Shown here piece by piece: positions 1-6,851 of a stretch of DNA of 18,578 nt; the stretch's first letter is position 1, and each line of letters opens with the position of its first letter. Position numbers and translations under genes: made by a program. The notes beneath the pieces are model-generated. The model searched no databases and was not told where the DNA came from. It saw nothing but the letters and a program-made list of their open reading frames with translations. Where the stretch lies: positions 1 to 18,578 of the forward strand of contig CANHQC010000004.1 of the NCBI GenBank assembly GCA_947462695.1. The letters run 5' to 3'. The stretch comes from Flavobacteriales bacterium (GTDB taxonomy: Bacteria; Bacteroidota; Bacteroidia; Flavobacteriales_D; Crocinitomicaceae).

Positions 1-336
1 AAATTTTTTGCCAGTGAGTTGGAATTCAATCCGTTCGGATAAAAAAGTATTTACAGGTGAAAGTAATGTGAGAACGATGAACGTCAGTACTTGAATGAGA
101 ATGAACTGAATCAGATCGATAGGGGCAATGAGGATCCATGAGAGTGCCTTACCGATAAGCGGAATATTTTCAATAACTCGAATAACGTTTTCTAGTTGGT
201 AAAGTACGAAATAGATATCCCAGAAAATCAATCCGAAGATTGCCCCTGGAATAAGGTATATGGCAATTTTGGGATCTTTCCCTTGCTTCAATGTGTAAAC
301 TACTGAATTTAGAAAAAGTTGAAATGCGTTTTTCAT
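1..336 (-). CDS. EI24/CysZ-like integral membrane protein (N-terminal part, cut by window edge)
   Basis: An open frame on the minus strand starts at the ATG at 334-336 and runs off the left edge with no stop, giving the first 112 residues. It has a short basic N-terminus, then hydrophobic helices at about residues 27-47 and 72-97. These are followed by LLSPVNTFLSERIEF and LTG. A 'P-x(4)-LxERxE...LTG' signature after a long helix resembles the EI24 (PF07264) family, which includes CysZ sulfate permeases. Flavobacterial members are about 250 residues, so the second half lies outside. The 53-residue membrane protein at 356-517 lies just upstream on the same strand with a 19-base gap, so the two are probably co-transcribed. 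Sulfate transport is only an inference; many Bacteroidota members have no assigned function. Confidence 0.72.
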   Translation of the reverse strand, partial: MKNAFQLFLNSVVYTLKQGKDPKIAIYLIPGAIFGLIFWDIYFVLYQLENVIRVIENIPLIGKALSWILIAPIDLIQFILIQVLTFIVLTLLSPVNTFLSERIEFQLTGKKF

Positions 337-355
337 ACCTACGAAAATAGCAAAT

Positions 356-517
356 TCATTGGTAAAAGTATTTTAGAAAGAGGTATGCAATTGAAGTGAA
401 TGCAAAAATACCAAGTATCCAGCCTGATTTAGCGGTATAGCCTTTTTTATAAAGGACTGCATAATTTATTGAACCACCAATGATTCCAAAAAGCGCAGAA
501 AGTATGAGTAATTCCAT
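356..517 (-). CDS. 53-residue hypothetical membrane protein
   Basis: This short minus-strand frame runs from the ATG at 515-517 to the TGA at 356-358. The product has two hydrophobic segments, about residues 3-21 and 33-49, joined by a basic loop (YKKGYTAK). That fits a hairpin of two membrane helices. I recognise no family. Support for a real gene is indirect: a clean start, two coherent helices with a positively charged turn, the same strand as the EI24-like gene, and only 19 bases between them. Its start codon lies inside a perfect 14-base palindrome at 514-527. It could assist the neighbouring membrane protein, but nothing in the sequence shows that. Confidence 0.5.
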   Translation of the reverse strand: MELLILSALFGIIGGSINYAVLYKKGYTAKSGWILGIFAFTSIAYLFLKYFYQ

Positions 518-527
518 TTTAAAATGG
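514..527. repeat. Perfect 14-base palindrome over the start codon of the 53-residue gene
   Basis: CCATTTTAAAATGG equals its own reverse complement. It covers the minus-strand ATG at 515-517 and lies in the short divergent region between the minus-strand gene pair and the small exported protein at 565. It could be a repressor operator or occur by chance in AT-rich DNA. Confidence 0.4.
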
Positions 528-564
528 CATGTATTTTGAAATGTTCCTGTAAAACTAATGAAAG

Positions 565-792
565 ATGAGAAAACAAATCAAATGGATGCTATCGCTTTTA
601 GTTGTGATCGCTGCAGTTAACACAAATGCGCAAACAACAATTCAGCAGAAAAAGAACGATTCAAAAATTGTTTTTAAGTTGAAACCTTCAATTGAAAAAC
701 GAATGAAACGAACGGAAAGGAGAAAAAGGCATGGAAACTTACCTGCTGAACACAAAACACCGACCGTGAACCGCAGAAGTAAAAGTAAGTAA
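565..792 (+). CDS. Small, highly basic exported protein
   Basis: The 75-residue product begins with a good signal peptide: MRKQIK, a hydrophobic core at about residues 7-17, and a likely cut after NAQ near residue 23. The mature part is about 52 residues, of which 18 are Lys or Arg and only 4 are acidic. The clusters include KRMKRTERRKRH and RRSKSK. It has no cysteines and no recognisable domain. An upstream ATG at 558 is in another frame, so 565 is the natural start. The gene stands alone and ends just before a strong hairpin terminator, which supports it being expressed. The charge suggests binding to polyanions such as LPS, DNA or acidic polysaccharide, or a cationic antimicrobial role; both are guesses. 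Confidence 0.6.
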   Translation: MRKQIKWMLSLLVVIAAVNTNAQTTIQQKKNDSKIVFKLKPSIEKRMKRTERRKRHGNLPAEHKTPTVNRRSKSK

Positions 793-793
793 C

Positions 794-825
794 AAAAAAG
801 CTGTCAAGAAATTGACAGCTTTTTT
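794..825. terminator. Bidirectional intrinsic terminator
   Basis: A perfect 14-base stem, AAAAAAGCTGTCAA paired with TTGACAGCTTTTTT, closes on a GAAA tetraloop at 808-811. Read either way it is a GC-containing hairpin followed by six T residues. It serves both the plus-strand gene ending at 792 and the convergent operon whose last stop codon begins at 827. Confidence 0.92.
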
Positions 826-826
826 G

Positions 827-1285
827 TTAGTCTTCAATTAAACCAAATTGTGCAAAGTGATGGCTAAAATGTTTTTTATGGAGTAAAATCCATAGATCAT
901 AGTTGAGGTGACCATAATACGGATGAAGTGCTGTTTTTTTCTCATCCTCTCCGTAATAGTCCTCGAAATCAATTAATTCTAATACTAATTCATCAATGGC
1001 TAGTGCCATTTCTTCATGTCTCAAAGGTGTATTCTCCGTGGCAAATGGGACTTCCACATTTTTCATCATCGGTTTGTCGGATCTTAAAAAATCTTGCATC
1101 CTACCAATTCGATCTTCTGGAATTTCCAAAGGAAAGCTTGATTTACCTGTGGATATGCGAACAGAGTCACTGAGGTGTTCAATCATTCGTTGGGCAGACA
1201 TTTTACCCCATTTTGGCTGTGTTTCTTGATTTAATCGCTCAAGTTGTTGAATGATAAACTCAATGTCTAAATCGATAAAGTTCAT
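827..1285 (-). CDS. DinB/YfiT-like four-helix protein (DUF1569-like)
   Basis: The 152-residue, mostly helical protein has a WGKMSAQRMIEHL segment at residues 26-38. This resembles the conserved first block of DUF1569/DinB-like proteins, where the histidine (H37) is a metal ligand. Near the C-terminus, HKKHFSHHFAQFGL at 136-149 supplies the paired histidines and the QFGL ending typical of the group. These proteins are metal-binding four-helix bundles, some of which are thiol-dependent transferases or hydrolases; the substrate here is unknown. It is the third gene of the minus-strand operon: its ATG lies one base after the lipid kinase stop, so translation is probably coupled. There is no sign of a DNA-damage role despite the DinB family name. 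Confidence 0.7.
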   Translation of the reverse strand: MNFIDLDIEFIIQQLERLNQETQPKWGKMSAQRMIEHLSDSVRISTGKSSFPLEIPEDRIGRMQDFLRSDKPMMKNVEVPFATENTPLRHEEMALAIDELVLELIDFEDYYGEDEKKTALHPYYGHLNYDLWILLHKKHFSHHFAQFGLIED

Positions 1286-1286
1286 G

Positions 1287-2165
1287 TTATTTATTTCCGA
1301 CTAAGATACTAAGACTTTGCGGAACAACTTGAACATTGAGTTCATTGCGCACATCAAATGGTTCGCCATCGTAATGGGCCAAATTTTGAGAAAGTCTAAT
1401 CCGTGCTTTTTCAAACGAGATGACTTCTGTGAATTTAGATTTGTGGCTGGTTCTACTAAAAAATCGGTAGATCAAACTCGGCAATGACCAGAAACGGAAG
1501 GGTTTAAGGAGGCACAATTCAATTTTACCATCTGTTACATCGGATGTTGGAGAAACAACAAAGCCGTTTCCAAATTCAGAAGAGTTGGCAATGGTGCACA
1601 ATACCACAGGCATAGACTTGATTTGTCCATTCAGGTCAACTGAAATATTGATTGGATTATATTTCCAAAATTCACGGGAAATTAACTTTACATAACTCCA
1701 AAACCCACGTTTTTTATAGGTGTCAAATTTTTTAGCGATTAATGCGTCAAATCCATAACCGCCTATTCCAAGAAATGGTTTGTCGTTCACTAACACTGTA
1801 TCCATTCGAATTGCCATCTGTTCATTGATGCATTGAATTGCTTTTGGAATGTTTACAGGAATGCCTAAATGCCTTGCCAATCCATTTCCTGAACCACAAG
1901 GAAGAATCGCCAGTTTTGTTGGTGATCCAATTAGTGCTGTACCTACCTCGTGCACAGATCCATCTCCTCCCACAGCACAAACGATATCTACTCCTTCGAG
2001 TGAAGCATCATAGGCAATTTTTTGAGCGTGTTTTTTGTATTCTGTGACGGCAATGTCGTAATCAAACAACGAGTGATCGAGGTGTTGTTCAATAAGATCA
2101 GGAAGATCACCTTTTTTGCCAACTCCTGAAATTGGATTGATTATAAATCGGATCTTTTGCTTCAT
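1287..2165 (-). CDS. Diacylglycerol kinase-family (YegS/DgkB-like) lipid kinase
   Basis: The 292-residue soluble protein matches the DAGK/YegS fold. It opens with IINPISGVGKK (residues 8-18), carries the nucleotide-binding GGDGS at 66-70 with VHEV after it, and has the second signature PCGSGNGLARHLGIP at about 89-103. The late YDGE motif at 265-268 is the usual C-terminal lipid-kinase signature. The family phosphorylates diacylglycerol, sphingosine-type bases or phosphatidylglycerol at the inner face of the membrane, using ATP and Mg. Its start overlaps the stop of the upstream phosphoglycerol-transferase gene by four bases (ATGA), implying coupled translation. This pairing suggests that it recycles the diacylglycerol released by the neighbour (inference). 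A sphingoid-base substrate is an alternative, since many Bacteroidota make sphingolipids. Confidence 0.9.
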   Translation of the reverse strand: MKQKIRFIINPISGVGKKGDLPDLIEQHLDHSLFDYDIAVTEYKKHAQKIAYDASLEGVDIVCAVGGDGSVHEVGTALIGSPTKLAILPCGSGNGLARHLGIPVNIPKAIQCINEQMAIRMDTVLVNDKPFLGIGGYGFDALIAKKFDTYKKRGFWSYVKLISREFWKYNPINISVDLNGQIKSMPVVLCTIANSSEFGNGFVVSPTSDVTDGKIELCLLKPFRFWSLPSLIYRFFSRTSHKSKFTEVISFEKARIRLSQNLAHYDGEPFDVRNELNVQVVPQSLSILVGNK

Positions 2166-4048
2166 TCTACCGTCATTTTATTACGGATCAAATCGCTGTT
2201 ATACCTTTGAATCATTGACTTTATACGTTTTTCTAAACGGGTTTTAGTCTGGTGATTAATTGGTAATGGTTGACGACTTTCACCTTTTTTCGTGGCCACA
2301 ACTTGCAAATTTCGTGCCTTTTCTTTGGTAAAGGTGATAAGTTGGTTAGAATGAAAATAATAGAGGGCACCTTCTAGAAACGTAACACCCTCACGATATG
2401 TTGAATTGAAATAAGAGTTTCCATAGGCGTAATAGGTTGTTTCAATGTTCAATAAATCTAACAATGTAGGTAAGATGTCGAGCTGCTGAAAAATAGCATG
2501 GCTTTCATTTTTTGGCAACCGTTTCTTTGGATCATAAAAAGCGATTGGAATGCGGTACATTTGATCTTTTTGACTGTAAAACGGATCTGATGTGGCAGGC
2601 GTATGATCTGCTACCAATACAAAAAGGGTATTGTTGTACCATGCCTGTTTTTTTGCGGTATCAAAAAATTTTCTCAGCGACATATCTCCGTAATGAATGG
2701 ATTGATATATCGGATGAGGACCTTTTTTTAATTTGTTTTTCCACTTACTTGGGACATAGTAGGGGTGATGGGAAGAAAGTGTAAAGAGTGTTGCGAAAAA
2801 AGGTTGCGGTAGGGAAGTGATTTTTCGAGCAGTCCATGGATTAAAATACTCATCTAATATCCCCCAAGTTTTATCAAAATGCGCATCATTACCGTATTCA
2901 AAACGTCCGAAATAATGATCAAAACCGCATTGTTTTGCAAATGCATCAAACCGCATCGATCCGTTTGTAGCGCCATGATAAAATGCACTCGTGTAACCTG
3001 ATTTTTTCAATAATTTTGGAAGTGCATCTAGGTCATTTGTTGCATATGGAGATGAGATGTAAGGATTGTCCATCAAGTTTGGAATTGATGCTAGAATAGC
3101 TGGAACAGCTTCTATTGATTTTTTACCGTTTGCAATCCCCATGTCAAAAGTCAAGCTATTGGATAATATAGAATCAAAAAAAGGCGTGTAACCTCGGTTT
3201 TCTTTATTAAAGAATCCCACATACTCATTTCCAAAACTTTCGAGAATGATGACTACCACATTTGTTTTATCAGGCAGCAATAGAGCTGGAGAACTTTTTT
3301 TAATAGGATTGAAGTATTCTTGAGCGACTTTGTCAGTGAAATAGTGCTTTTCCTCAAGTTGATCTTTACCAATCGATTTAATCATGGTGAATGGGGTGTT
3401 CAATACTAATCCAGAAACCTCTGGGTTCGCCAATTGAGTCACTTCCATCACACCTGAAGGTTTGAGTTGCATTCCACCTCTTCCGCTTACGATCATCAAC
3501 GGAATTAAAATGACCAACATGAACAGGTTTGACCCAAGCTTTTCCTCTTTATAATGGGTGATAATTGACAGTTTGTTCCATAGATAAACTGAAACCCAAA
3601 CAATTCCAATGAATAGGAGAATGATTAACCAAAAATCTACAATAAACGTAGTTAAGAGTTGACTCAAATCGTTACCCGCACCAAGAATCGTAAATAAATC
3701 AGCGGTAGAACGCTTATTGGTGTATTGAAAGTACTCAACGTCCATAAGGTTTAGTGCTGCGAAAAAAGTGTTGAACAGAATGAAAACACCTCCAAGAATG
3801 GCGTGTTTTAATTTATACAACCGTCCAAATGGAATGCCGTAAATCAAAACAAATGGAATAAAACACAGGCATATCGTCATCCAATCGATCCAAGATCCCA
3901 CAAAAAAATCAGTAACTTTTATAGTTGGAAAAGATGCATAATTAAAAATGAAAAAAACACACCTCTCCAGGTTCATAAGGATAAGGACAACCAAGAGTTG
4001 CTTGCCTAAACGTGAAAGAATTGTGATTAATCGTGATGCTGATGCCAT
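2162..4048 (-). CDS. LTA synthase-like membrane sulfatase/phosphoglycerol transferase
   Basis: This 628-residue protein has about five membrane helices in the first 200 residues (around 12-36, 54-72, 80-100, 135-157 and 172-188). A periplasmic alkaline-phosphatase-superfamily domain follows from about 260 to 560. Metal and catalytic residues can be placed: E270 in VVVIILESFG, S311 in NGKKSIEAVPA where LtaS has its threonine nucleophile, H427-H428 in SSHHPYY, and D481-H482 in ADHTP. The family moves phosphoglycerol or phosphoethanolamine head groups from phospholipids to glycans or lipids, or hydrolyses sulfate esters. True lipoteichoic acid is not expected in a Gram-negative, so the acceptor is unknown. 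It leads a three-gene operon with a lipid kinase and a DinB-like protein. Confidence 0.88.
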   Translation of the reverse strand: MASASRLITILSRLGKQLLVVLILMNLERCVFFIFNYASFPTIKVTDFFVGSWIDWMTICLCFIPFVLIYGIPFGRLYKLKHAILGGVFILFNTFFAALNLMDVEYFQYTNKRSTADLFTILGAGNDLSQLLTTFIVDFWLIILLFIGIVWVSVYLWNKLSIITHYKEEKLGSNLFMLVILIPLMIVSGRGGMQLKPSGVMEVTQLANPEVSGLVLNTPFTMIKSIGKDQLEEKHYFTDKVAQEYFNPIKKSSPALLLPDKTNVVVIILESFGNEYVGFFNKENRGYTPFFDSILSNSLTFDMGIANGKKSIEAVPAILASIPNLMDNPYISSPYATNDLDALPKLLKKSGYTSAFYHGATNGSMRFDAFAKQCGFDHYFGRFEYGNDAHFDKTWGILDEYFNPWTARKITSLPQPFFATLFTLSSHHPYYVPSKWKNKLKKGPHPIYQSIHYGDMSLRKFFDTAKKQAWYNNTLFVLVADHTPATSDPFYSQKDQMYRIPIAFYDPKKRLPKNESHAIFQQLDILPTLLDLLNIETTYYAYGNSYFNSTYREGVTFLEGALYYFHSNQLITFTKEKARNLQVVATKKGESRQPLPINHQTKTRLEKRIKSMIQRYNSDLIRNKMTVE

Positions 4049-4057
4049 AAGTCAAGT

Positions 4058-4065
4058 CAAAATTA
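4058..4065 (-). promoter_or_regulatory. Candidate Bacteroidota -7 promoter element for the LTA synthase-like operon
   Basis: On the minus strand TAATTTTG matches the TAnnTTTG -7 consensus of Bacteroidota. It ends nine bases before the ATG at 4046-4048, so the predicted leader is only a few bases. I see no TTG at the usual 17-23-base spacing, which lowers confidence. Confidence 0.35.
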
Positions 4066-4114
4066 GGAAATAATCAATTGAAGTTTCTAATATTGTGGAT
4101 GACAACTTAAGTTG

Positions 4115-4984
4115 ATGAAGTACACGATACGTATTAATTTATTTCTGCTGAGTATATTTTGTACTCACGACTCCTTTTCCCAGTTTGATCAAGCCTATCA
4201 ATTGTACGACGCAAAAGGTAAGAAAATAGAAGCTCAACAAATCAAAAAAGAAGTGTTGAGTAGCGAAATCATCTTATTTGGAGAATACCATGACAATCCA
4301 ATTAGTCACTGGTTGCAAGTTGAAGTAATGAATATTCTCCACGAGAAATACCAAGAACACGTGCAAATCGGTTTTGAAATGTTCGAACGGGACCAACAGC
4401 ACCTTTTGGATGATTACGTTAGAGGAGTAATTGAAGAAAAACAATTCAAGGATTCATGCAGGCTGTGGCCCAATTATGATACAGATTATGCGCCAATCCT
4501 TGTATTTGCCAGAAAAAATAAATTAACAGCTCTTGCCACCAATATTCCTAGAAAATACGCCTCACTGTTGTTTAAAAAAGGTCGATCTTCATTGGATTCT
4601 CTTTCCAATACTGAAAAAGCATTTATGGCTCCAATTGATTTTAAAGTTGACACATCTTTATCGCAATATGCTCCATTAAAAGAAATGGAACAGCACATGG
4701 GAGGGAAACACATGCTGGAAGCTCAAGCAATTAAAGATGCGACAATGGCAGCATCAATCCTGAGTTATTGGAAGACAGGTAAAGTACTGTTGCATTTAAA
4801 CGGTGCATATCATTCTGATTTTTATCAAGGAATTTTATGGTATATTAAACAATCTAATTCCGCTGTCAAGGTGCTAACGATTTCCACTGTAAGTCAAGCT
4901 CAGATTTCCAAGTTAGACAAAGAACATAGGGGAAGAGCAGATGTTATTATTTGCGTAAAAGAAAACATGACAAAAACACATTAA
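4115..4984 (+). CDS. ChaN/Tiki-superfamily exported protein
   Basis: The 289-residue protein has a signal peptide (hydrophobic core about residues 7-15, likely cut near SFSQ at 20-23). It then shows the hallmarks of the ChaN haem-binding/Tiki superfamily (PF04187): GEYHDNP at 56-62, GFEMFERDQQ at about 86-95, and the late LNGAYHSDFYQGI block. The conserved Glu and His of GExH are the predicted metal or haem ligands. C16 in the leader is followed by an uncleaved-looking stretch and lacks a good lipobox (IF before it), so lipidation is doubtful. I chose the ATG at 4115 rather than the in-frame TTG at 4112. Three bases separate it from the beta-barrel gene. Roles described for relatives are haem binding in iron uptake or peptidase activity; either is possible here. 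Confidence 0.82.
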   Translation: MKYTIRINLFLLSIFCTHDSFSQFDQAYQLYDAKGKKIEAQQIKKEVLSSEIILFGEYHDNPISHWLQVEVMNILHEKYQEHVQIGFEMFERDQQHLLDDYVRGVIEEKQFKDSCRLWPNYDTDYAPILVFARKNKLTALATNIPRKYASLLFKKGRSSLDSLSNTEKAFMAPIDFKVDTSLSQYAPLKEMEQHMGGKHMLEAQAIKDATMAASILSYWKTGKVLLHLNGAYHSDFYQGILWYIKQSNSAVKVLTISTVSQAQISKLDKEHRGRADVIICVKENMTKTH

Positions 4985-4987
4985 AAT

Positions 4988-5758
4988 ATGATGAAGGTAG
5001 TTTCACTTATACTATTTCTTGGGCTCTTTTCTTTTGTGACTGAAGCGCAGGTTGTTATTGGGGGTTCAGAAGAATCCAATAAAACTCAAGCAAAAAAAAA
5101 GGAAAAGCGTCAAAAAAAGGAAAGGTCATCAGTCGGTTTAGATGCTGCATCTTCGATCTATCTTGTCTCGAATTGGAGTATGAATAATAGGCAGTTGATA
5201 ACGAATAAAGCGCCTTATGGAGATACACTTGGTTTTAGGGCAAATGAGACGTCAATGGGATCATGGTCATTTGCGCTCGGTATTCGCAATCGAATTACTC
5301 CGCGATTGTCGTGGGATGGAGGGGTGTCTTTCAATAGAAATGGGGAAAATTACTCTTTTGAGGAACAGGACACATCTTTTTCTTATTCAACTACTTATCA
5401 GTACATTGGGATGCCGTTTCGATTGAATTTTACGTTCGGAAAAACCGTTGAATTTTTTGGTGGTATTGGTGTGATGCCACAGTTGTTCTCGTCTTACCGA
5501 CAGGAAGTAAAATGGCGTTCTGGCGATTCGAATGGTGGTGAGACACTTAAATCGAAACCCGGATATGCACCAAATTCATTTGTTTTGAGTGGATTGGTTA
5601 ATTTAGGTGTTTGTTTACATTTTGAAAAAAATTGGTCACTGTTGGTCTCTCCTGAACTTCGCTATCAATTCACTTCGAGTTACAACAAACAAGACGATTT
5701 CGTCCATAAAAATCGTGCGTATGGAATCACATTTGGATTAATTCGAAGGCTCCAATGA
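4988..5758 (+). CDS. Outer-membrane beta-barrel protein (PorT-like)
   Basis: The 256-residue product has a signal peptide (LILFLGLFSFVTEAQ ends near residue 21). A strongly charged linker rich in Lys, Glu and Gln follows at about 25-46. The rest, from about 48 to the end, is alternating beta-strands with many aromatic residues and glycines, for example WSFALGIRNRI, LSWDGGVSFN, FRLNFTFG, VEFFGGIGVMP, LLVSPELRYQF and YGITFGLIRRL. This is typical of the eight-strand porin-like barrels annotated as outer membrane beta-barrel or PorT family proteins in Bacteroidota. It starts four bases after the ChaN-like stop, and its TGA overlaps the NIF3 start (ATGA). Its cargo or partner is unknown. The ChaN-like neighbour is a candidate periplasmic partner. 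Confidence 0.75.
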   Translation: MMKVVSLILFLGLFSFVTEAQVVIGGSEESNKTQAKKKEKRQKKERSSVGLDAASSIYLVSNWSMNNRQLITNKAPYGDTLGFRANETSMGSWSFALGIRNRITPRLSWDGGVSFNRNGENYSFEEQDTSFSYSTTYQYIGMPFRLNFTFGKTVEFFGGIGVMPQLFSSYRQEVKWRSGDSNGGETLKSKPGYAPNSFVLSGLVNLGVCLHFEKNWSLLVSPELRYQFTSSYNKQDDFVHKNRAYGITFGLIRRLQ

Positions 5759-6849
5759 AAATAAAAGATATTACACACTACCTTGAATCGCTTGCTCCTC
5801 TATCAAGTCAGGAGTCCTATGATAATTCAGGTTTACTTGTTGGAAATCAAGAGACGGATGTCACAGGTGTTTTGATTAGTTTAGATTGCACAGAAAAAAT
5901 CGTTGAAGAGGCGAGAGAAAAAGGGTGTAATTTGATCATTTCGCATCACCCAATCATTTTTGGGGGATTGAAGAAATTAACCGGTCAAACGTATGTCGAA
6001 CGTGTAGTAGAAAAAAGTATTCGGTATGGAATAGCGCTGTACGCCATACACACGAATTTAGATAACTACCAATACGGAGTCAATTTTAAAATTGGTGAGC
6101 GACTTGGTTTGAGTCAACTGAAAGTGCTTGCTCCAGCGCAAAACACATTGAATAAATTAGTTGTGTATGTGCCAATTTCGCACAAAGAGCTTGTTTTGAA
6201 TGCACTGTTTTCGGCTGGCGCGGGTAAAATTGGCAATTACGATGAATGTTCCTTTTCGTCTGTCGGAACGGGTACCTTTAGGCCATTGTTGAATGCAGAT
6301 CCAACTATTGGAGAATTGAATGAATTGACTCAGTTGGATGAAGCCAGGATTGAAGTATTGGTTAGTAAACACAGGATTCAAACCGTTTTAACAGCCCTTT
6401 TCCAAGCTCATCCGTATGAGGAAGTAGCTTATGATTTAGTACCCCTGTTGAATAAAAACCAGTTTGAAGGCGCTGGTATGATTGGCGACTTGCCTGAAGA
6501 AATGGATACGGTTGATTTTCTGAACAAGCTCAAGTTGAACTTTAGCTGTGGAGTAATTCGCCACACAGAACTTGTGAAAAAGCGCATCAAGAAAGTGGCA
6601 TTTTGCGGTGGATCAGGATTTTTTTTAGTGAAAAATGCGATTCAGTCAGGCGCAGATATTTTTATCACCGGTGATGTAAAATACCATGAGTTTTTTGATG
6701 CTGATGGCAGTATAATTTTGGCTGATATTGGCCATTATGAAAGTGAGCAATTTACTTCTGATTTAATTGCTGATCAATTGAAGGAAAAATTTACTACCTT
6801 TGCCGTTCATTTGACGGAAAATAATACGAATCCAATTAATTACTTATAA
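5755..6849 (+). CDS. NIF3/YqfO-type dinuclear metal-centre protein
   Basis: The 364-residue protein is the long form of the NIF3 (DUF34) family. The metal ligands can all be placed: H64 and H65 in IISHHPIIFGG, D103 in HTNLDN, and H327 and E331 in ADIGHYESEQ. The substrate-pocket sequence SYDNSGLLVG lies at 21-30. Between about residues 130 and 235 sits the CutA/PII-like insert, recognisable from GNYDECSFSSVGTGTF and HPYEEVAYDL, as in Bacillus YqfO. The family forms toroidal hexamers; GTP cyclohydrolase I type 2 is an old, weakly supported name, and the physiological reaction is not settled. It overlaps the beta-barrel gene by four bases and is followed two bases after its stop by the zinc-ribbon gene, a common pairing in Bacteroidota. 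Confidence 0.93.
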   Translation: MKIKDITHYLESLAPLSSQESYDNSGLLVGNQETDVTGVLISLDCTEKIVEEAREKGCNLIISHHPIIFGGLKKLTGQTYVERVVEKSIRYGIALYAIHTNLDNYQYGVNFKIGERLGLSQLKVLAPAQNTLNKLVVYVPISHKELVLNALFSAGAGKIGNYDECSFSSVGTGTFRPLLNADPTIGELNELTQLDEARIEVLVSKHRIQTVLTALFQAHPYEEVAYDLVPLLNKNQFEGAGMIGDLPEEMDTVDFLNKLKLNFSCGVIRHTELVKKRIKKVAFCGGSGFFLVKNAIQSGADIFITGDVKYHEFFDADGSIILADIGHYESEQFTSDLIADQLKEKFTTFAVHLTENNTNPINYL

Positions 6850-6851
6850 AA

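Noticed and set aside
928..1229. Plus-strand open frames of 77-81 residues opposite the DinB-like gene
   Set aside because: They lie antisense to a gene with clear family motifs, have no coherent protein features, and look like chance frames on the opposite strand.
827..1285. DinB as a DNA-damage-inducible system
   Set aside because: Only the four-helix metal-binding fold is shared. The neighbours are lipid enzymes and no SOS-type box was seen.
4112..4114. TTG start for the ChaN-like gene (and similar TTG starts at 10534 and 15744)
   Set aside because: In each case an in-frame ATG directly downstream gives the usual family length. At menI the TTG lies within the candidate promoter element.
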